From contig CAMGYJ010000010.1 of NCBI GenBank assembly GCA_946122785.1, positions 51,584,162 to 51,648,161 of the forward strand: DNA of 64,000 nucleotides, read 5' to 3'. The notes beneath the pieces were generated by a model. That model saw only the letters and a list, made by a program, of their open reading frames with translations, searched no databases and was not told the DNA's origin. Positions 36,001-47,140 of this stretch are shown one piece after another. Position 1 is the stretch's first letter; the number at the start of each line of letters is the position of its first letter. Both the position numbers and the translations under genes were made by a program. The stretch comes from Linum tenue. Taxonomy: Eukaryota; Streptophyta; Magnoliopsida; Malpighiales; Linaceae.

Positions 36001-37123
36001 CTTTCGAAAAGGATCGTCTAAAATATTACGAAAATGCCATCCCAAATAAAATTCGCCCAAATCGAAGGATAATGGGCTTAATCATTAGCGGAGAATAGGA
36101 TCAATAGACTTCATTAAATGTGGAGAATAGCCTCGGGTTGAATCCGTGATCTGTAGCCTAAAAAATCGAAAGAAAATGGCATTTCCGAAAAATTGCCCTA
36201 AATCGGTGATGGTACCCCTTTGGGATCTGCCAAAAATTGACCCGGAAGATATCCGCCCGAATCGGTGCTTAATGGACTAAATCATCGTTGAAGAATAGCC
36301 TCAGACCGAATTCGTGATCTGTAGCCTTCAAAATCCAGTGTAAATGGTCTTTCGAAAAAAATCATCTAAAATATTAGAAAAATGCCATCGCAAAATAAAT
36401 TCGCCCAAATCGATGCTTGATGTGCCTAATCATTGACGGAGAATAGGATCAATAGACTTCATTATATGTGGAGAATAACCTCGGGTTGAATCCGTGATCT
36501 GTAGCCTCCAAAATCGAAAGAAAATGTCATTTCTGAAAAATCGCCTGAAATTGGTTATAGTACCCCTTTGAGATATGTCAAAAATTGACCCGGAAGATAT
36601 TCGCCCGAATCGGTGCTTAATGGACTTCATCATCGTTGAACAATAGCCTCAGACCGAATCCGTGATCTGTAGCCTTCAAAATCCATGGTAAAGGGCCTTT
36701 CGAAAAGGATCGTCTATGATATTACGAAAATGTCATCTTAAAATAAATGCGCCCAAATCGATGGATAATGGGCTTAATCATTGGCGGAGAATAGGATCAA
36801 TAAACTTCATTATATGTGGAGAATAGCCTCGGGTTGAATTCGTGATCAGTAGCCTTAAAAATCAAAAGAAAATGGCATTACGGAAAAATAGCCCGAAATC
36901 GGTGATGGTACCCCTTTGGGATTTGCCAAAAATTGACCCGGAAGATATCCGACCGAATCGGTGCTTAATGGACTTAATCATCGTTGAAGAATAGCCTCAG
37001 ACCGAATCCGTGATCTGTAGCCTTCAAAATCCATGGTAAATGGCCTTTCGAAAAAATCGTCTAAAATATTACGAAAATGTCATCTAAAAATAAATTCGCC
37101 TAAATCGATGCTTAATGGGCTTA

Positions 37124-40100
37124 AGCATTGACGGAGAATAGGATCAATAGACTTCATTATATGTGGAGAATAGCCTCGGGTCGAATCCGTGATTTGTATC
37201 CTCCAAAACGAAAGAAAATGGCATTTCTGAAAAATCGCCCGAAATCAGTGATGGTGCCCCTTTGGTATCTGCCAAAAAATTACCCGGAAGATATCCACCC
37301 GAATCGGTGTTTAATGGACTTAATCATCTTTGAAGAATAGCCTCAGATCGAATCCGTGATCTGTAGCCTTCAAAATCCATGGTAAATGGCCTTTCGAAAA
37401 GAATCGTGTAAAATATTATTAAAATGACATCCCAAAATTAATTCGCCCAAATCGATGGATAATGGGCTTAATCATTGGCGGAGAATAGGATCAATAGACT
37501 TCATTATATGTGGAGAATAGCCTTGGTTTGAATCCGTCATCTGTATCCTCAAAAATCGAAAGAAAATGGCATTTCGGAAAAATCACCCTAAATCGGTGAT
37601 GGTACCCCTTTGGGATCTGCCAAAAATTGACCCGGAAGATACCTGCCCGAATCGGTGCTTAATAGACTCAATCATCGCTGAGGAATAGCCTCAGACCGAA
37701 TCCGTGATCTGTAGCCTACAAAATCCAGTGTAAATGGCCTTTCGAAAAAAATCGTTTAAAATATTACGAAAATGCCATCCCAAAATAAATTCGCCCAAAT
37801 CGATGCTTAATGGGCTTAATCTTTGACGGAGAATAGGATCAATAGACTTCATTATATGTGGAGAATAGCCTTGGTTTGAATCCGTCATCTGTATCCTCAA
37901 AAATCGAAAGAAAATGGCATTTCGGAAAAATCGCCCTAAATCGGTGATGGTACCCCTTTGGGATCTGCCAAAAATTGACCCGGAAGATACCTGCCCGAAT
38001 CGGTGCTTAATAGACTCAATCATCGCTGAAGAATAGCCTCAGACCGAATCCGTGATCTGTAGCCTACAAAATCCAGTGTAAATTGCCTTTCGAAAAAAAT
38101 CGTTTAAAATATTACGAAAATGCCATCCCAAAATAAATTCGCCCAAATCGATGCTTAATGGGCTTAATCTTTGACGGAGAATAGGATCAATAGACTTCAT
38201 TATATGTGGAGAATAGCCTTGGTTTGAATCCGTCATCTGTATCCTCAAAATCGAAAGAAAATGGCATTTCGGAAAAATCGCCCTAAATCGGTGATGGTAC
38301 CCCTTTGGGATCTGCCAAAAATTGACCCGGAAGATACCTGCCCGAATCGGTGCTTAATAGACTTAATCATCGTTGAAGAATAGCCTCAGACTGAATCCGT
38401 GATCTGTAGCCTACAAAATCCAGTGTAAATTGCCTTTCGAAAAAAATCGTCTAAAATATTACGAAAATGCCATCCCAAAATAAATTCGCCCAAATCGATG
38501 CTTAATGGGCTTAATCATTGACGGAGAATAGGATCAATAGACTTCATTATATGTGGAGAATAGCCTCGGGTCGAATCCGTGATCTGTAGTCTCCAAAATC
38601 GTAAGAAAATGTCATTTCGAAAAAATTGCCCGAAATCGTTGATGGTACCCCAATGAGACATGCGAAAAATTGACCCGGAAGATATTCGCTCGAATCGGTG
38701 CTTAATGGACTTCATCATCGTTGAAGAATAGCCTCAGACCGAATCCGTAATCTGTAGCCTTCAAAATCCATGGTAAATGGCCTTTCGAAAAGGATCGTCT
38801 AAAATATTACGTAAATGCCACCCCAAAATAAATGCGACCAAATCGATGGATAATGGGCTTAATCATTGGCGCAGAATAGGATCAATAGACTTCGTTATAT
38901 GTGGAGGATAGTCTCGGGTTGAATCCGTGATTTGTAGCCTTACAAAATCAAAAGGAAATGGCATTTCGGAAAAATAGCCCGAAATCGGTGATGGTACCCC
39001 TTTGGGATCTGCCAAAAATTGACCCGGAAGATATCCGACCGAATCGGTGCTTAATGGACTTAATCATCGTTGAAGAATAGCCTCAGACCGAATCCGTGAT
39101 CTGTAGCCTTCAAAATCCATGGTAAATGGCCTTTCGAAAAAATCGTCTAAAATATTACGAAAATGTCATCCCAAAATAAATTCGCCTAAATCGATGCTTA
39201 ATGGGCTTAAGCATTGACGGAGAATAGGATCAATAGACTTCATTATATGTGGAGAATAGCCTCGGGTCGAATCCGTGATCTGTATCCTCCAAAATGAAAG
39301 AAAATGGCATTTCTGAAAAATCGCCCGAAATCGGTGATGGTGCCCCTTTGGTATCTGCCAAAAAATTACCCGGAAGATATCCGCCCGAATCGGTGCTTAA
39401 TGGACTTAATCATCTTTGAAGAATAGCCTCAGATCGAATCCGTGATCTGTAGCCTTCAAAATCCATGGTAAATGGCCTTTCGAAAAGAATCGTGTAAAAT
39501 ATTATTAAAATGCCATCCCAAAATTAATTCGCCCAAATCGATGGATAATGGGCTTAATCATTGGCGGAGAATAGGATCAATAGACTTCATTATATGTGGA
39601 GAATAGCCTTGGTTTGAATCCGTCATCTGTATCCTCAAAAATCGAAAGAAAATGGCATTTCGGAAAAATCGCCCTAAATCAGTGATGGTACCCCTTTGGG
39701 ATCTGCCAAAAATTGACCCGGAAGATACCTGCCCGAATCGGTGCTTAATAGACTCAATCATCGTTGAAGAATAGCCTCAGACCGAATCTGTGATCTGTAG
39801 CCTACAAAATCCAGTGTAAATGGCCTTTCGAAAAAAATCGTTTAAAATATTACGAAAATGCCATCCCAAAATAAATTCGCCCAAATCGATGCTTAATGGG
39901 CTTAATCTTTGACGGAGAATAGGATCAATAGACTTCATTATATGTGGAGAATAGCCTTGGTTTGAATCCGTCATCTGTATCCTCAAAAATCGAAAGAAAA
40001 TGGCATTTCGGAAAAATCGCCCTAAATCGGTGATGGTACCCCTTTGGGATCTGCCAAAAATTGACCCGGAAGATACCTGCCCGAATCGGTGCTTAATAGA

Positions 40101-40950
40101 CTTAATCATCGTTGAAGAATAGCCTCAGACCGAATCCGTGATCTGTAGCCTACAAAATCCAGTGTAAATTGCCTTTCGAAAAAAATCGTCTAAAATATTA
40201 CGAAAATGCCATCCCAAAATAAATTCGCCCAAATCGATGCTTATTGGGCTTAATCATTGACGGAGAATAGGATCAATAGACTTCATTATATGTGGAGAAT
40301 AGCCTCGGGTCGAATCCGTGATCTGTAGTCTCCAAAATCGTAAGAAAATGTCATTTCGAAAAAATTGCCCGAAATCGTTGATGGTACCCCATTGGGACAT
40401 GCCAAAAATTGACCCGGAAGATATTCGCTCGAATCGGTGCTTAATGGACTTCATCATCGTTGAAGAATAGCCTCAGACCGAATCCGTGATCTGTAGCCTT
40501 CAAAATCCATGGTAAATGGCCTTTCGAAAAGGATCGTCTAAAATATTACGTAAATGCCACCCCAAAATAAATGCGACCAATTCGATGGATAATGGGCTTA
40601 ATCATTGGCGCAGAATAGGATCAATAGACTTCGTTATATGTGGAGAATAGTCTCGGGTTGAATCCGTGATTTGTAGCCTTACAAAATCAAAAGGAAATGG
40701 CATTTCGGAAAAATAGCCCGAAATCGGTGATGGTACCCCTTTGGGATAAGCCAAAAATTGACCCGGAAGATATTCTCCCGAGTCGGTGCTTAATGGACTT
40801 CATCATCGTTGACGAATAGCCTCAGACCGAATCCGTGATCTGTAGCCTTCAAAATCCATGGTAAAAGGCCTTTCGAAAAGGATCGTCTAAAATATTACGA
40901 AAATGTCATCCCAAAATAAATTCGCCCAAATCGATGCTTAATGGGCTTAA
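37124..40950. repeat. two related higher-order satellite blocks, six and five monomers
   Basis: Block 1 (37124-39209) and block 2 (39210-about 40950) each begin with a monomer marked TTAAGCATTG, GGTGCCCCTTTGGTATC and AAAAAATTACCCGG, continue with monomers marked CCTTGGTTTGAATCCGTC and ATACCTGCCCG, then one with GTAGTCTCC and GTTGATGGTACCCC, then one with GGCGCAGAATAGG and ACTTCGTTATATG. Block 1 has three of the TTGGTTTG monomers and block 2 has two, so the blocks are about 2086 and 1740 bp. They differ by one monomer, as expected from unequal crossing-over. Confidence 0.82.
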
Positions 40951-42455
40951 TCATTGGCGGAGAATAGGATCAATAGACTTCATTATACGTGGAGAATAGC
41001 CTCGGTTTGAATCCGTCATCTGTAGCCTCAAAAATCGAAAGAAAATGGCATTTCGAAAAAATCGCCTGAAATCGGTGATGGTACCCCTTGGGGATATGCC
41101 AAAAATTGACCCGGAAGATATCCTCCCGAATCGGTGCTTAATGGACTTAATCATCTTTGAAGAATATCCTCAGACCGAATCCGTGATCTGTAGCCTTCAA
41201 AATCCATGGTAAATGGCCTTTCGAAAAGGATCGTCTAAAATATTACGAAAATGCCATCGCAAATAAAATTCGCCCAAATCGATGGATAATGGGCTTAATC
41301 ATTAGCGGAGAGTAGGATCAATAGAATTCATTATATGTGGAGAATAGCCTCGGTTTGAATCCGTCATCTGTAGCCTCAAAAATCGAAAGAAAATGCCATT
41401 TCGGAAAAATCGCACGAAATCGGTGATGGTACCCCTTTGGGATATGCCAAAAATTGACCCGGAAGATATCCGCCCGAATCGGTGCTTAATGGACTTAATC
41501 ATCTTTGAAGAATAGCCTCAGATAAAATCCGTGATCTGTAGCCTTCAAAATCCATGGTAAATGGCCTTTCGAAAAGAATCGTCTAAAATATTACGAAAAT
41601 GCCATCCCAAAATAAATTCGCCCAAATCGATGGATAATGGGCTTAATCATTGGCGGAGAATAGGATCAATAGACTTCATTATATGTGGAGAATAGCCTCG
41701 GTTTGAATCCGTCATCTGTAGCCTGAAAAATCGAAAGAAAATGGCATTTCGGAAAAATCGCCCGAAATCGTTGATGGTACGCATTTGGGATCTGCCAAAA
41801 ATTGACCCGGAAGATATCCACCCGAATCGGTGCTTAATGGACTTAAGCATCGTTGAAGAATAGCCTCAGACCGAATCCGTGATCTGTAGCCTTCAAAATC
41901 CATGGTTAATGGCCTTTCGAAAAAAAATCGTCTAAAATATTACGAAAATGCCATCCCAAAATAAATTCGCCAAAATATATGCTTAATGGGCTTAATCATT
42001 GACGGAGAATAGGATCGATAGACTTCATTATATGTGGAGAATAGCCTCGGGCCGAATCCGTGATCTGTAGCCTCCAAAATCGAAAGAAAATGGCATTTCT
42101 GAAAAATCGCCTGAAAGCGGTGATGGTACCCCTTTGGGATCTGCCAAAAATTGACCCGGAAGATATCCGCCGAATCGGTGCTTAATGGACTTAGTCATCG
42201 TTGAAGAATAGTCTCAAACCGAATCCGTGATCTATAGCCTTCAAAATCCATGGTAAATGGCCTTTCGAAAAAAAATCGTCTAAAATATTACGAAAATGTC
42301 ATCCCAAAATAAATTCGCCCAAATCGATGCTTAATGGGCTTAATCATTGGCAGAGAATAGGATCAATAGACCGCATTATATGTGGAGAATAGCCTCGGGT
42401 TGAATCCGTGATCTGTAGCCTCCAAAATCAAAAGAAAATAGCATTTCGGAAAATC

Positions 42456-43868
42456 AGTTGAAGGAAGTTTCATTCTTCTACTACCTTTGGATTGCTTGAT
42501 GAATGAAGATTAGAATAAGTAGGCGCAAACTAGGGTTCGACGAACAAAGAGGAAGGGAGTTAGTCGGCGACGGGTGGATTCGACGGGCCAGGACAGAGAG
42601 GAAGAGAGTTAGCTGACCGCGGGTCGATTCGTCCTTTTCAAATTTGCGAGCGACACTAAGTTTCCTCTTTTCTCGCATCGCGGCTTGCTTTCCAAATTCT
42701 ATCCCTAATCCAGTCAATTTCATTACGCAATTTGACGTCCTTTTGATCGCAATTGCCTTTTCCCCCCTTTCACCCCCTGCACACTCGTCCTATCAACTTT
42801 TCAGGTTCGTTAGGGTTTCTCCTGAATTTCAATTAGTCGCCAGTGGCGGGATTGAATTAAATGGAGGGGAAGAGGGTTAGTCGGTGGGATTGAATCAAAT
42901 GCTCATACTAGCTGGTGTATTCTTCTCCACATGCTCTCTTCTTCTTATGAGATGTCATGGTGAGGGAGGGGCAGAGAGACCGATGAAGGAGGACGAACAG
43001 AACATCCAGACCTACCCTTTGCAAACTTGTACTATTTGCAAGAACGTTAACATCGTTACCAAAACATTTACTTCAAGGTCTTAAATAGATTCTCGTTGGT
43101 TTTGTTTCATTTTTTGATGTGCTGCTCATTCTTTTCTTATCATATGTTGTTATTGCTTGAAATACAGAAGTTTTCTTATCAGATGGTTATTGATTGAAAG
43201 ACAAAAGTAGATAGAGAGATATAATAGTCAATGCATAATGTATCATAGCTAAGAGTCTAACATAAGTTTACATATCGTTTTTAGTAAAAAAAAGCAAGCA
43301 ATGTCATGTCCAACAAATACTCGAACTACTAGTAATAAACTATTAAAGTGAGTTACTCATCCAATTATAAAGGTGATTTTTTTATTTACTTAACTACTAA
43401 TCAAATTACCAAAACATCTTTGCCATTGACTCATTGCGGTTAATGTAATTTGGAAGCAATTAGAAGTCAATTTACAAGACTCTCAATAGAAATAAGAAGA
43501 TCAGTCGAAATTAAATCAGACTAAATTGGATATATTTTGATTCCAATTGAAATCGAATCAGATAAAATTAGACAAAATACAGTTTTGATATGGATACAAT
43601 TTTATTGGTTAATTGACACTAGAATGACAAGTCTAACAATGAATCTTATCTAACTAAAGTGACAAGAAAATCATAATTAAAAATAGAATAATGTTCATCT
43701 CAATATATCAATCATATCGGATACATGATGAAGTACAATAATCACACAAGTATAAATGAGTACAAAACCATTAAAGAAAAACAAAACGGAAACACAAAAA
43801 TAACCAAACAAACGGAGATGCTGCTTCATGAGGCACAAGAACTAGTATATGACAAAGTCCATAAAGAT
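42456..43868. other. right border of satellite and intergenic DNA up to the PELPK gene
   Basis: Begins where the satellite ends. 42548-42632 contains two near copies of a GC-rich phrase (GAGGAAG-GAGTTAG...GGGT-GATTCG). A possible small ORF lies at 42899-43084 (listed). The remainder to 43868 is AT-rich; 43425-43500 is similar to 11620-11700 on the other side of the satellite. Confidence 0.5.
42899..43084 (+). CDS. possible small secreted protein (61 aa), uncertain
   Basis: Opens with MLILAGVFFSTCSLLLMRC, which looks like a signal peptide or membrane anchor, followed by a polar stretch containing QTCTICKN. Length is 61 aa, ending in TAA. A purine-rich GC-richer leader-like region lies just upstream, which is why I list it. 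I recognise no family, and no TATA box or splice structure confirms it. It could equally be a chance ORF or the first exon of something longer, since an AAG|GTCTTAAA sequence follows close to the stop. Confidence 0.2.
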   Translation: MLILAGVFFSTCSLLLMRCHGEGGAERPMKEDEQNIQTYPLQTCTICKNVNIVTKTFTSRS

Positions 43869-44534
43869 TCAAGGAGTAATGGGTTTCGGAAGGTCAGGCA
43901 GATGGGGGAATTCTGGTACTTTTGGGAGTTCAGGTTTTGGAATCTCTGGCACTTTCGGCAGCTCTGGCACCTCAGGTTTTGGGAAAGCTGGGAATTCAGG
44001 TTTCGGCAAGGCTGGGACCTCAGGTTTGGGCACTTCTGGAACTTGGGGCTTCGGCATTTCAGGTTTGGGCAACTCTGGAACTACAGGCTTAGGAGTTTCA
44101 GGTTTTGGCAGCTCTGGAACTTGAGGCTTTGGAAGCTCGGGAACTTGGGGCTTTGGGATTTCAGGTTTCGGGACCTCAGGAACTTCAGGTTTAGGGATTT
44201 CGGACTTGGGCAGTTCCGGAGTTTCAAGCTTAGGGAGCTCAGGTTTTGGCAACTCTGGAACCTGAGGCTTAGGAAGTTCAGGTTTCGGCACCTCAGGAAC
44301 AACAGGCTTGGGGATTTCGGGTTTGGGCAACTCTGGAACCTCAGGCTTGGGCAGAGGAGGAAGCTCGACCTTGGGGAGCGGAGGCAATTCTGCAGGCTTG
44401 GGAAGCTCCGGCATCTCCAGCATGCGCCGAGACGCAGAAGCAGCCACTCCATTGCATTTGCATGGTATGTCGAGGACGACAGCGACCAGCAGCAGCAACA
44501 CGGGAACGACGCAATTTCTCCTGTGAGAAGCCAT
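43869..44534 (-). CDS. PELPK1: PELPK-repeat proline-rich cell-wall protein
   Basis: Single-exon gene for a 221-aa protein. It starts at MASHRRNCVVPVLLLL, a signal peptide running to about CKCNG; an in-frame ATG 30 bases upstream is less likely because it would add a charged segment before the signal. After ASASRRMLEM the whole protein is built from pentapeptide-type repeats: PELPK, PEVPK, PEIPK, PQVPELPK and similar, ending HLPDLPKPITP. This is the pattern of the PELPK family (Arabidopsis PELPK1), secreted proline-rich wall proteins linked to seedling growth and pathogen response. The mature part has no Cys or Tyr, so cross-linking through those residues is not expected. A TATAAAT lies about 80 bp upstream of the ATG. 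Repeat number is not conserved between species, so length says little. The antisense frames give long shadow ORFs because of the repeat. Confidence 0.88.
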   Translation of the reverse strand: MASHRRNCVVPVLLLLVAVVLDIPCKCNGVAASASRRMLEMPELPKPAELPPLPKVELPPLPKPEVPELPKPEIPKPVVPEVPKPELPKPQVPELPKPELPKLETPELPKSEIPKPEVPEVPKPEIPKPQVPELPKPQVPELPKPETPKPVVPELPKPEMPKPQVPEVPKPEVPALPKPEFPAFPKPEVPELPKVPEIPKPELPKVPEFPHLPDLPKPITP

Positions 44535-44613
44535 GCCGCGATGCCTGAAATCTGTGTTGAACAAGGAGAAAAGATGTGTGTAGGTATTGCTTTTTGCTTG
44601 GTATCAGGGGGCA

Positions 44614-44620
44614 ATTTATA
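44614..44620 (-). promoter_or_regulatory. TATA box of the PELPK gene
   Basis: TATAAAT on the minus strand, 80 bp upstream of the chosen ATG at 44534. It supports the downstream start and the lack of a leader intron. Confidence 0.55.
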
Positions 44621-44719
44621 GGAGCGGAAGAAGAAGAAGAAGAAAGAAAGGCTAAAGGAGACGTACGTATGTAGGAAGATAGGACAACTGCTGAAATATG
44701 TTGTTGGTAGTACGTAGCT

Positions 44720-45160
44720 CAACTACTACATCTATCTCTATGTTTCTAGTCCCTCTGATTAGTTCAAAAGCTAGCTAGCTAGCTAGCTAGGCAGAGTGAA
44801 AAATGTCAACAAAGAAGCTCACCTGCATTATATCATTATGCATGGCTTGGTAAGAAAAGCAATAAAAGACGCAACTTCAATATATAACCTCATTATATCA
44901 CCACTGGCACTATTTGTGGACTTGGCAAAAGCCACATGAAAGGAAAACTATGATGGACCGTATTGTTAGTGTGAGGTTGTTACTATACTTAATATTATTT
45001 ATTTTGCATACACAATATATTCATTGTTTCTATCTATCTATCCATCCATCCCTCTCATTAGTTCAAAAGTCAGAGTCAAAATTGTCAACAAAGAAGCTCA
45101 CCTTACACTATATCATTATGCATGGATTTCTAGGAAAAAACAACAAAGAAAACAAAAAAG
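44720..45160 (+). repeat. local direct duplication, copies about 44725-44870 and 45025-45160
   Basis: Both copies share, in order, CCCTCT(G/C)ATTAGTTCAAAAG, TGTCAACAAAGAAGCTCACC and TATATCATTATGCATGG. The spacing is about 285 bp. This is the PELPK upstream region, so the duplication may have copied promoter-proximal sequence. Confidence 0.65.
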
Positions 45161-45239
45161 GTTAGCTGCATTGATGGATATGTCCCTATCTAATTACTTG
45201 CAATTGATATGGATCATAGGCACGTTCAAATTGCAATAA

Positions 45240-45830
45240 ATAATAGGCACATTCAGTCCATTGTCATGGATGTGGATGGTCTCATGGATTGAATGGGGCC
45301 TTCACACTCGAGACTCATGATTACGCGAGGGAGGAAGGACATTATTCACCATGCATTTTTTGAGGAGGGTTTCGACCTGGGGAAAAAAAAAACTAGGGGA
45401 ATTGCATGCATAATGGGCACATTCAAATTCTTGGCGAGTTAGGACCACTTCTAACCATAATGTAATTTTGGTGATCAATGTGAAGTATATGACTAGAACA
45501 CACAACCAACCATGGCTTCTATGTATTTATATGTCCTTCGGCAAAATGGAATTCTTTCGGTGGAGTGATTTGTTAGTATACATAACTAGCTTTCTTACTC
45601 ATTTTTCACTTAAGGTGGTGTGTATTTGTTGAAGAATTCAGATTTAGGGATAACTTTAGATTATACTTTGAGATATTGGAGATAACCAAACAAACTCTAA
45701 TGCTTTCCATATCAAATTGAAAATAGACTAGGTAAATTTAAAAGGCCATAATCCAACTCCTCGTGGTAACCAAGAAAAGTTGGTGGGTTATAGCACTTTC
45801 AAGTTTTACTTTGACTATCATGTTAAAGAA
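45240..45830 (+). repeat. dispersed repeat family, copy 1
   Basis: Marked by GGATTGAATGGGGCCTTC, GGAATTGCATGCATAATGG, GCACATTCAAATTCTTGG, TTTTGGTGATCAATGTGAA, ACACAACCAACCATGG, CTTTGAGATATTGGAG and GGTGGGTTATAGCACTTTC. No ORF and no clear terminal repeats; a decayed non-autonomous transposon or segmental repeat. Confidence 0.65.
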
Positions 45831-46689
45831 AGAGAAAATTAATAATTCTAGAAAAAGAAAAATGCACATATTTAATTTAATTTAAAGATATACAAGACCC
45901 ATTTTGGGCCCAAGGCCTGTAAAAGGACTCCACAGACCCAGAGTCGGGCGGATCGTTTTCTTAAATAGCCGAATTACCCGCTCCCCTCCCAAAATCAAAA
46001 CTACTCCACGTGACCATAAAAAGAAAACTAATCAAGAAAAGGAGAAATCAGAAATGACTCTTCTATGCCACGTGCAGAATGTGCCCAATCATAGTGATTA
46101 TTCCCCCTTCACTCCCCATCCGTTGAAAAATTGGGCTCCGACTGACGAATCTTACTTCTCGTCCGCCTCGCCACCACGGATATCAGCAGCAGAATCCGAG
46201 ACATAACTCACTGGAGTCCGAAAGCGTAGCCGACAAGGTCGTCCGACGTATTGTGGCTTATATTAGTCGGACGTCCGAAAGAGCCAACTGGCGAAAGATT
46301 GGGCTCTGACTGCCAAATCATACTTCCAACCAATACCCAAAAAGCCAAAAAACTCTACTCACTAATTTGATATTAAAAAAGTCACTATTATATATCCTTT
46401 TTTATGTGTGGCTCTCATAGACTGAAGAACCTTTTCCCTTCGTGTAATGTTATTTTACTTATGAAACACAATTAGGAAAAACTAAAAAAAATAGTATTAA
46501 GAACGAATAAACTGTTAAATTGAATGAAATAGTGTTTTGATCCATTTGTGATTTATTTTCTTTATGTTTGGTATAATTAAAAATTAATTCTAAATTGGAC
46601 CAACCGTTTTTAATTAGAAGTGCCCAAAAATAACGTGATGGAGTAGAATTGTATAACTCATACATTATGGGAGCTTTTGTTTTCTTCTT

Positions 46690-47140
46690 GTCGTGGATTG
46701 AATGAGGTCTTCGATCCCACAAGACTCATAATTTAGGCAAGGGAAGGACATTATTCAATGTGCATTTCAAAGAGGTCTTGGCTTCATTTCATTACTAAAG
46801 ACACAATATAGCGAAAAGTTTGGGAATTGCATGCATATATTATAGGCACATTCAAATTCTTGATGAATTTGGGCTACTTCTAACATAGCATGATGTAATT
46901 TGGTGATCAATGTGAACTATATGATTATAAACACACAACCAACCATGTCTTCTACATATTTATATGTCCTCTAGTGAAATAATTAATTTGGTAGGTGGAG
47001 TGATTGTTAGTATACACAACTAGTTGTCTTATTGATTTTTCATTGAGGATTTGTACATGCTAAGGAATTTATATATAGGGATTACTTTATATTAGACATT
47101 GAAATAATGGAGAGAACCAAACAAACAAAAATGCTTTGAT
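46690..47140 (+). repeat. dispersed repeat family, copy 2
   Basis: Same word order as the copy at 45240: GGATTGAATGAGGTCTTC, GGAATTGCATGCATA, GGCACATTCAAATTCTTG, TTGGTGATCAATGTGAA, ACACAACCAACCATG, then GAGAGAACCAAACAAAC. It lacks the GGGTTATAGCACTTTC end. Confidence 0.65.

Larger units (their letters stand above)
12250..42455. repeat. tandem satellite array, 348-bp monomer, about 86 copies
   Basis: An uninterrupted head-to-tail array. The typical monomer is 348 bp: a 200-bp half A (CTTAATCATTGGCGGAGAAT to CGGTGCTTAATGGA) followed by a 148-bp half B (CTTAATCATCGTTGAAGAAT to CGATGCTTAATGGG). Equivalent positions fall 345-352 bp apart along the array (for example 14830, 15178; 31248, 31615; 41302, 41647). 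Each half A carries a KpnI site (GGTACC) and an EcoRV site (GATATC) unless mutated. The array starts abruptly at CCCGAAGATATCCGCC and ends inside a half A at GCATTTCGGAAAATC, where unique sequence begins. Minus-strand ORFs of 60-86 codons in dozens of monomers share one sequence; they are by-products of homogeneity, not separate genes. The monomer length and dyads resemble centromeric or pericentromeric satellites, but location cannot be judged from this window. Confidence 0.97.

Noticed and set aside
12439..42023. About 45 ORFs of 60-110 codons on the minus strand, and a few on the plus strand, across 12.4-42 kb
   Set aside because: They are the same stretch of the satellite monomer read again and again; no protein family, no promoter, variable frames.
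12440..42420. CENP-B-box-like motif in the satellite (TTCGGAAAAATCGCCCG)
   Set aside because: It matches only part of the CENP-B consensus (the CGGG end is wrong), and plants are not known to use CENP-B; only the dyad symmetry is kept as a finding.
12250..42455. Regular direct repeats as a possible CRISPR array
   Set aside because: Repeats are 348 bp, contiguous and with no unique spacers; the genome is plant nuclear DNA.
42481..42723. Minus-strand ORF of 80 codons at the satellite's right edge
   Set aside because: Overlaps GC-rich duplicated words and shows no family feature; the plus strand has a slightly better small ORF nearby, itself uncertain.
43725..44621. Plus-strand ORF of 298 codons with many Phe, Trp, Arg and a Gly-rich frame beside it
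   Set aside because: Antisense shadow of the PELPK repeat. The minus strand has the signal peptide, the TATA box and a clear family pattern.
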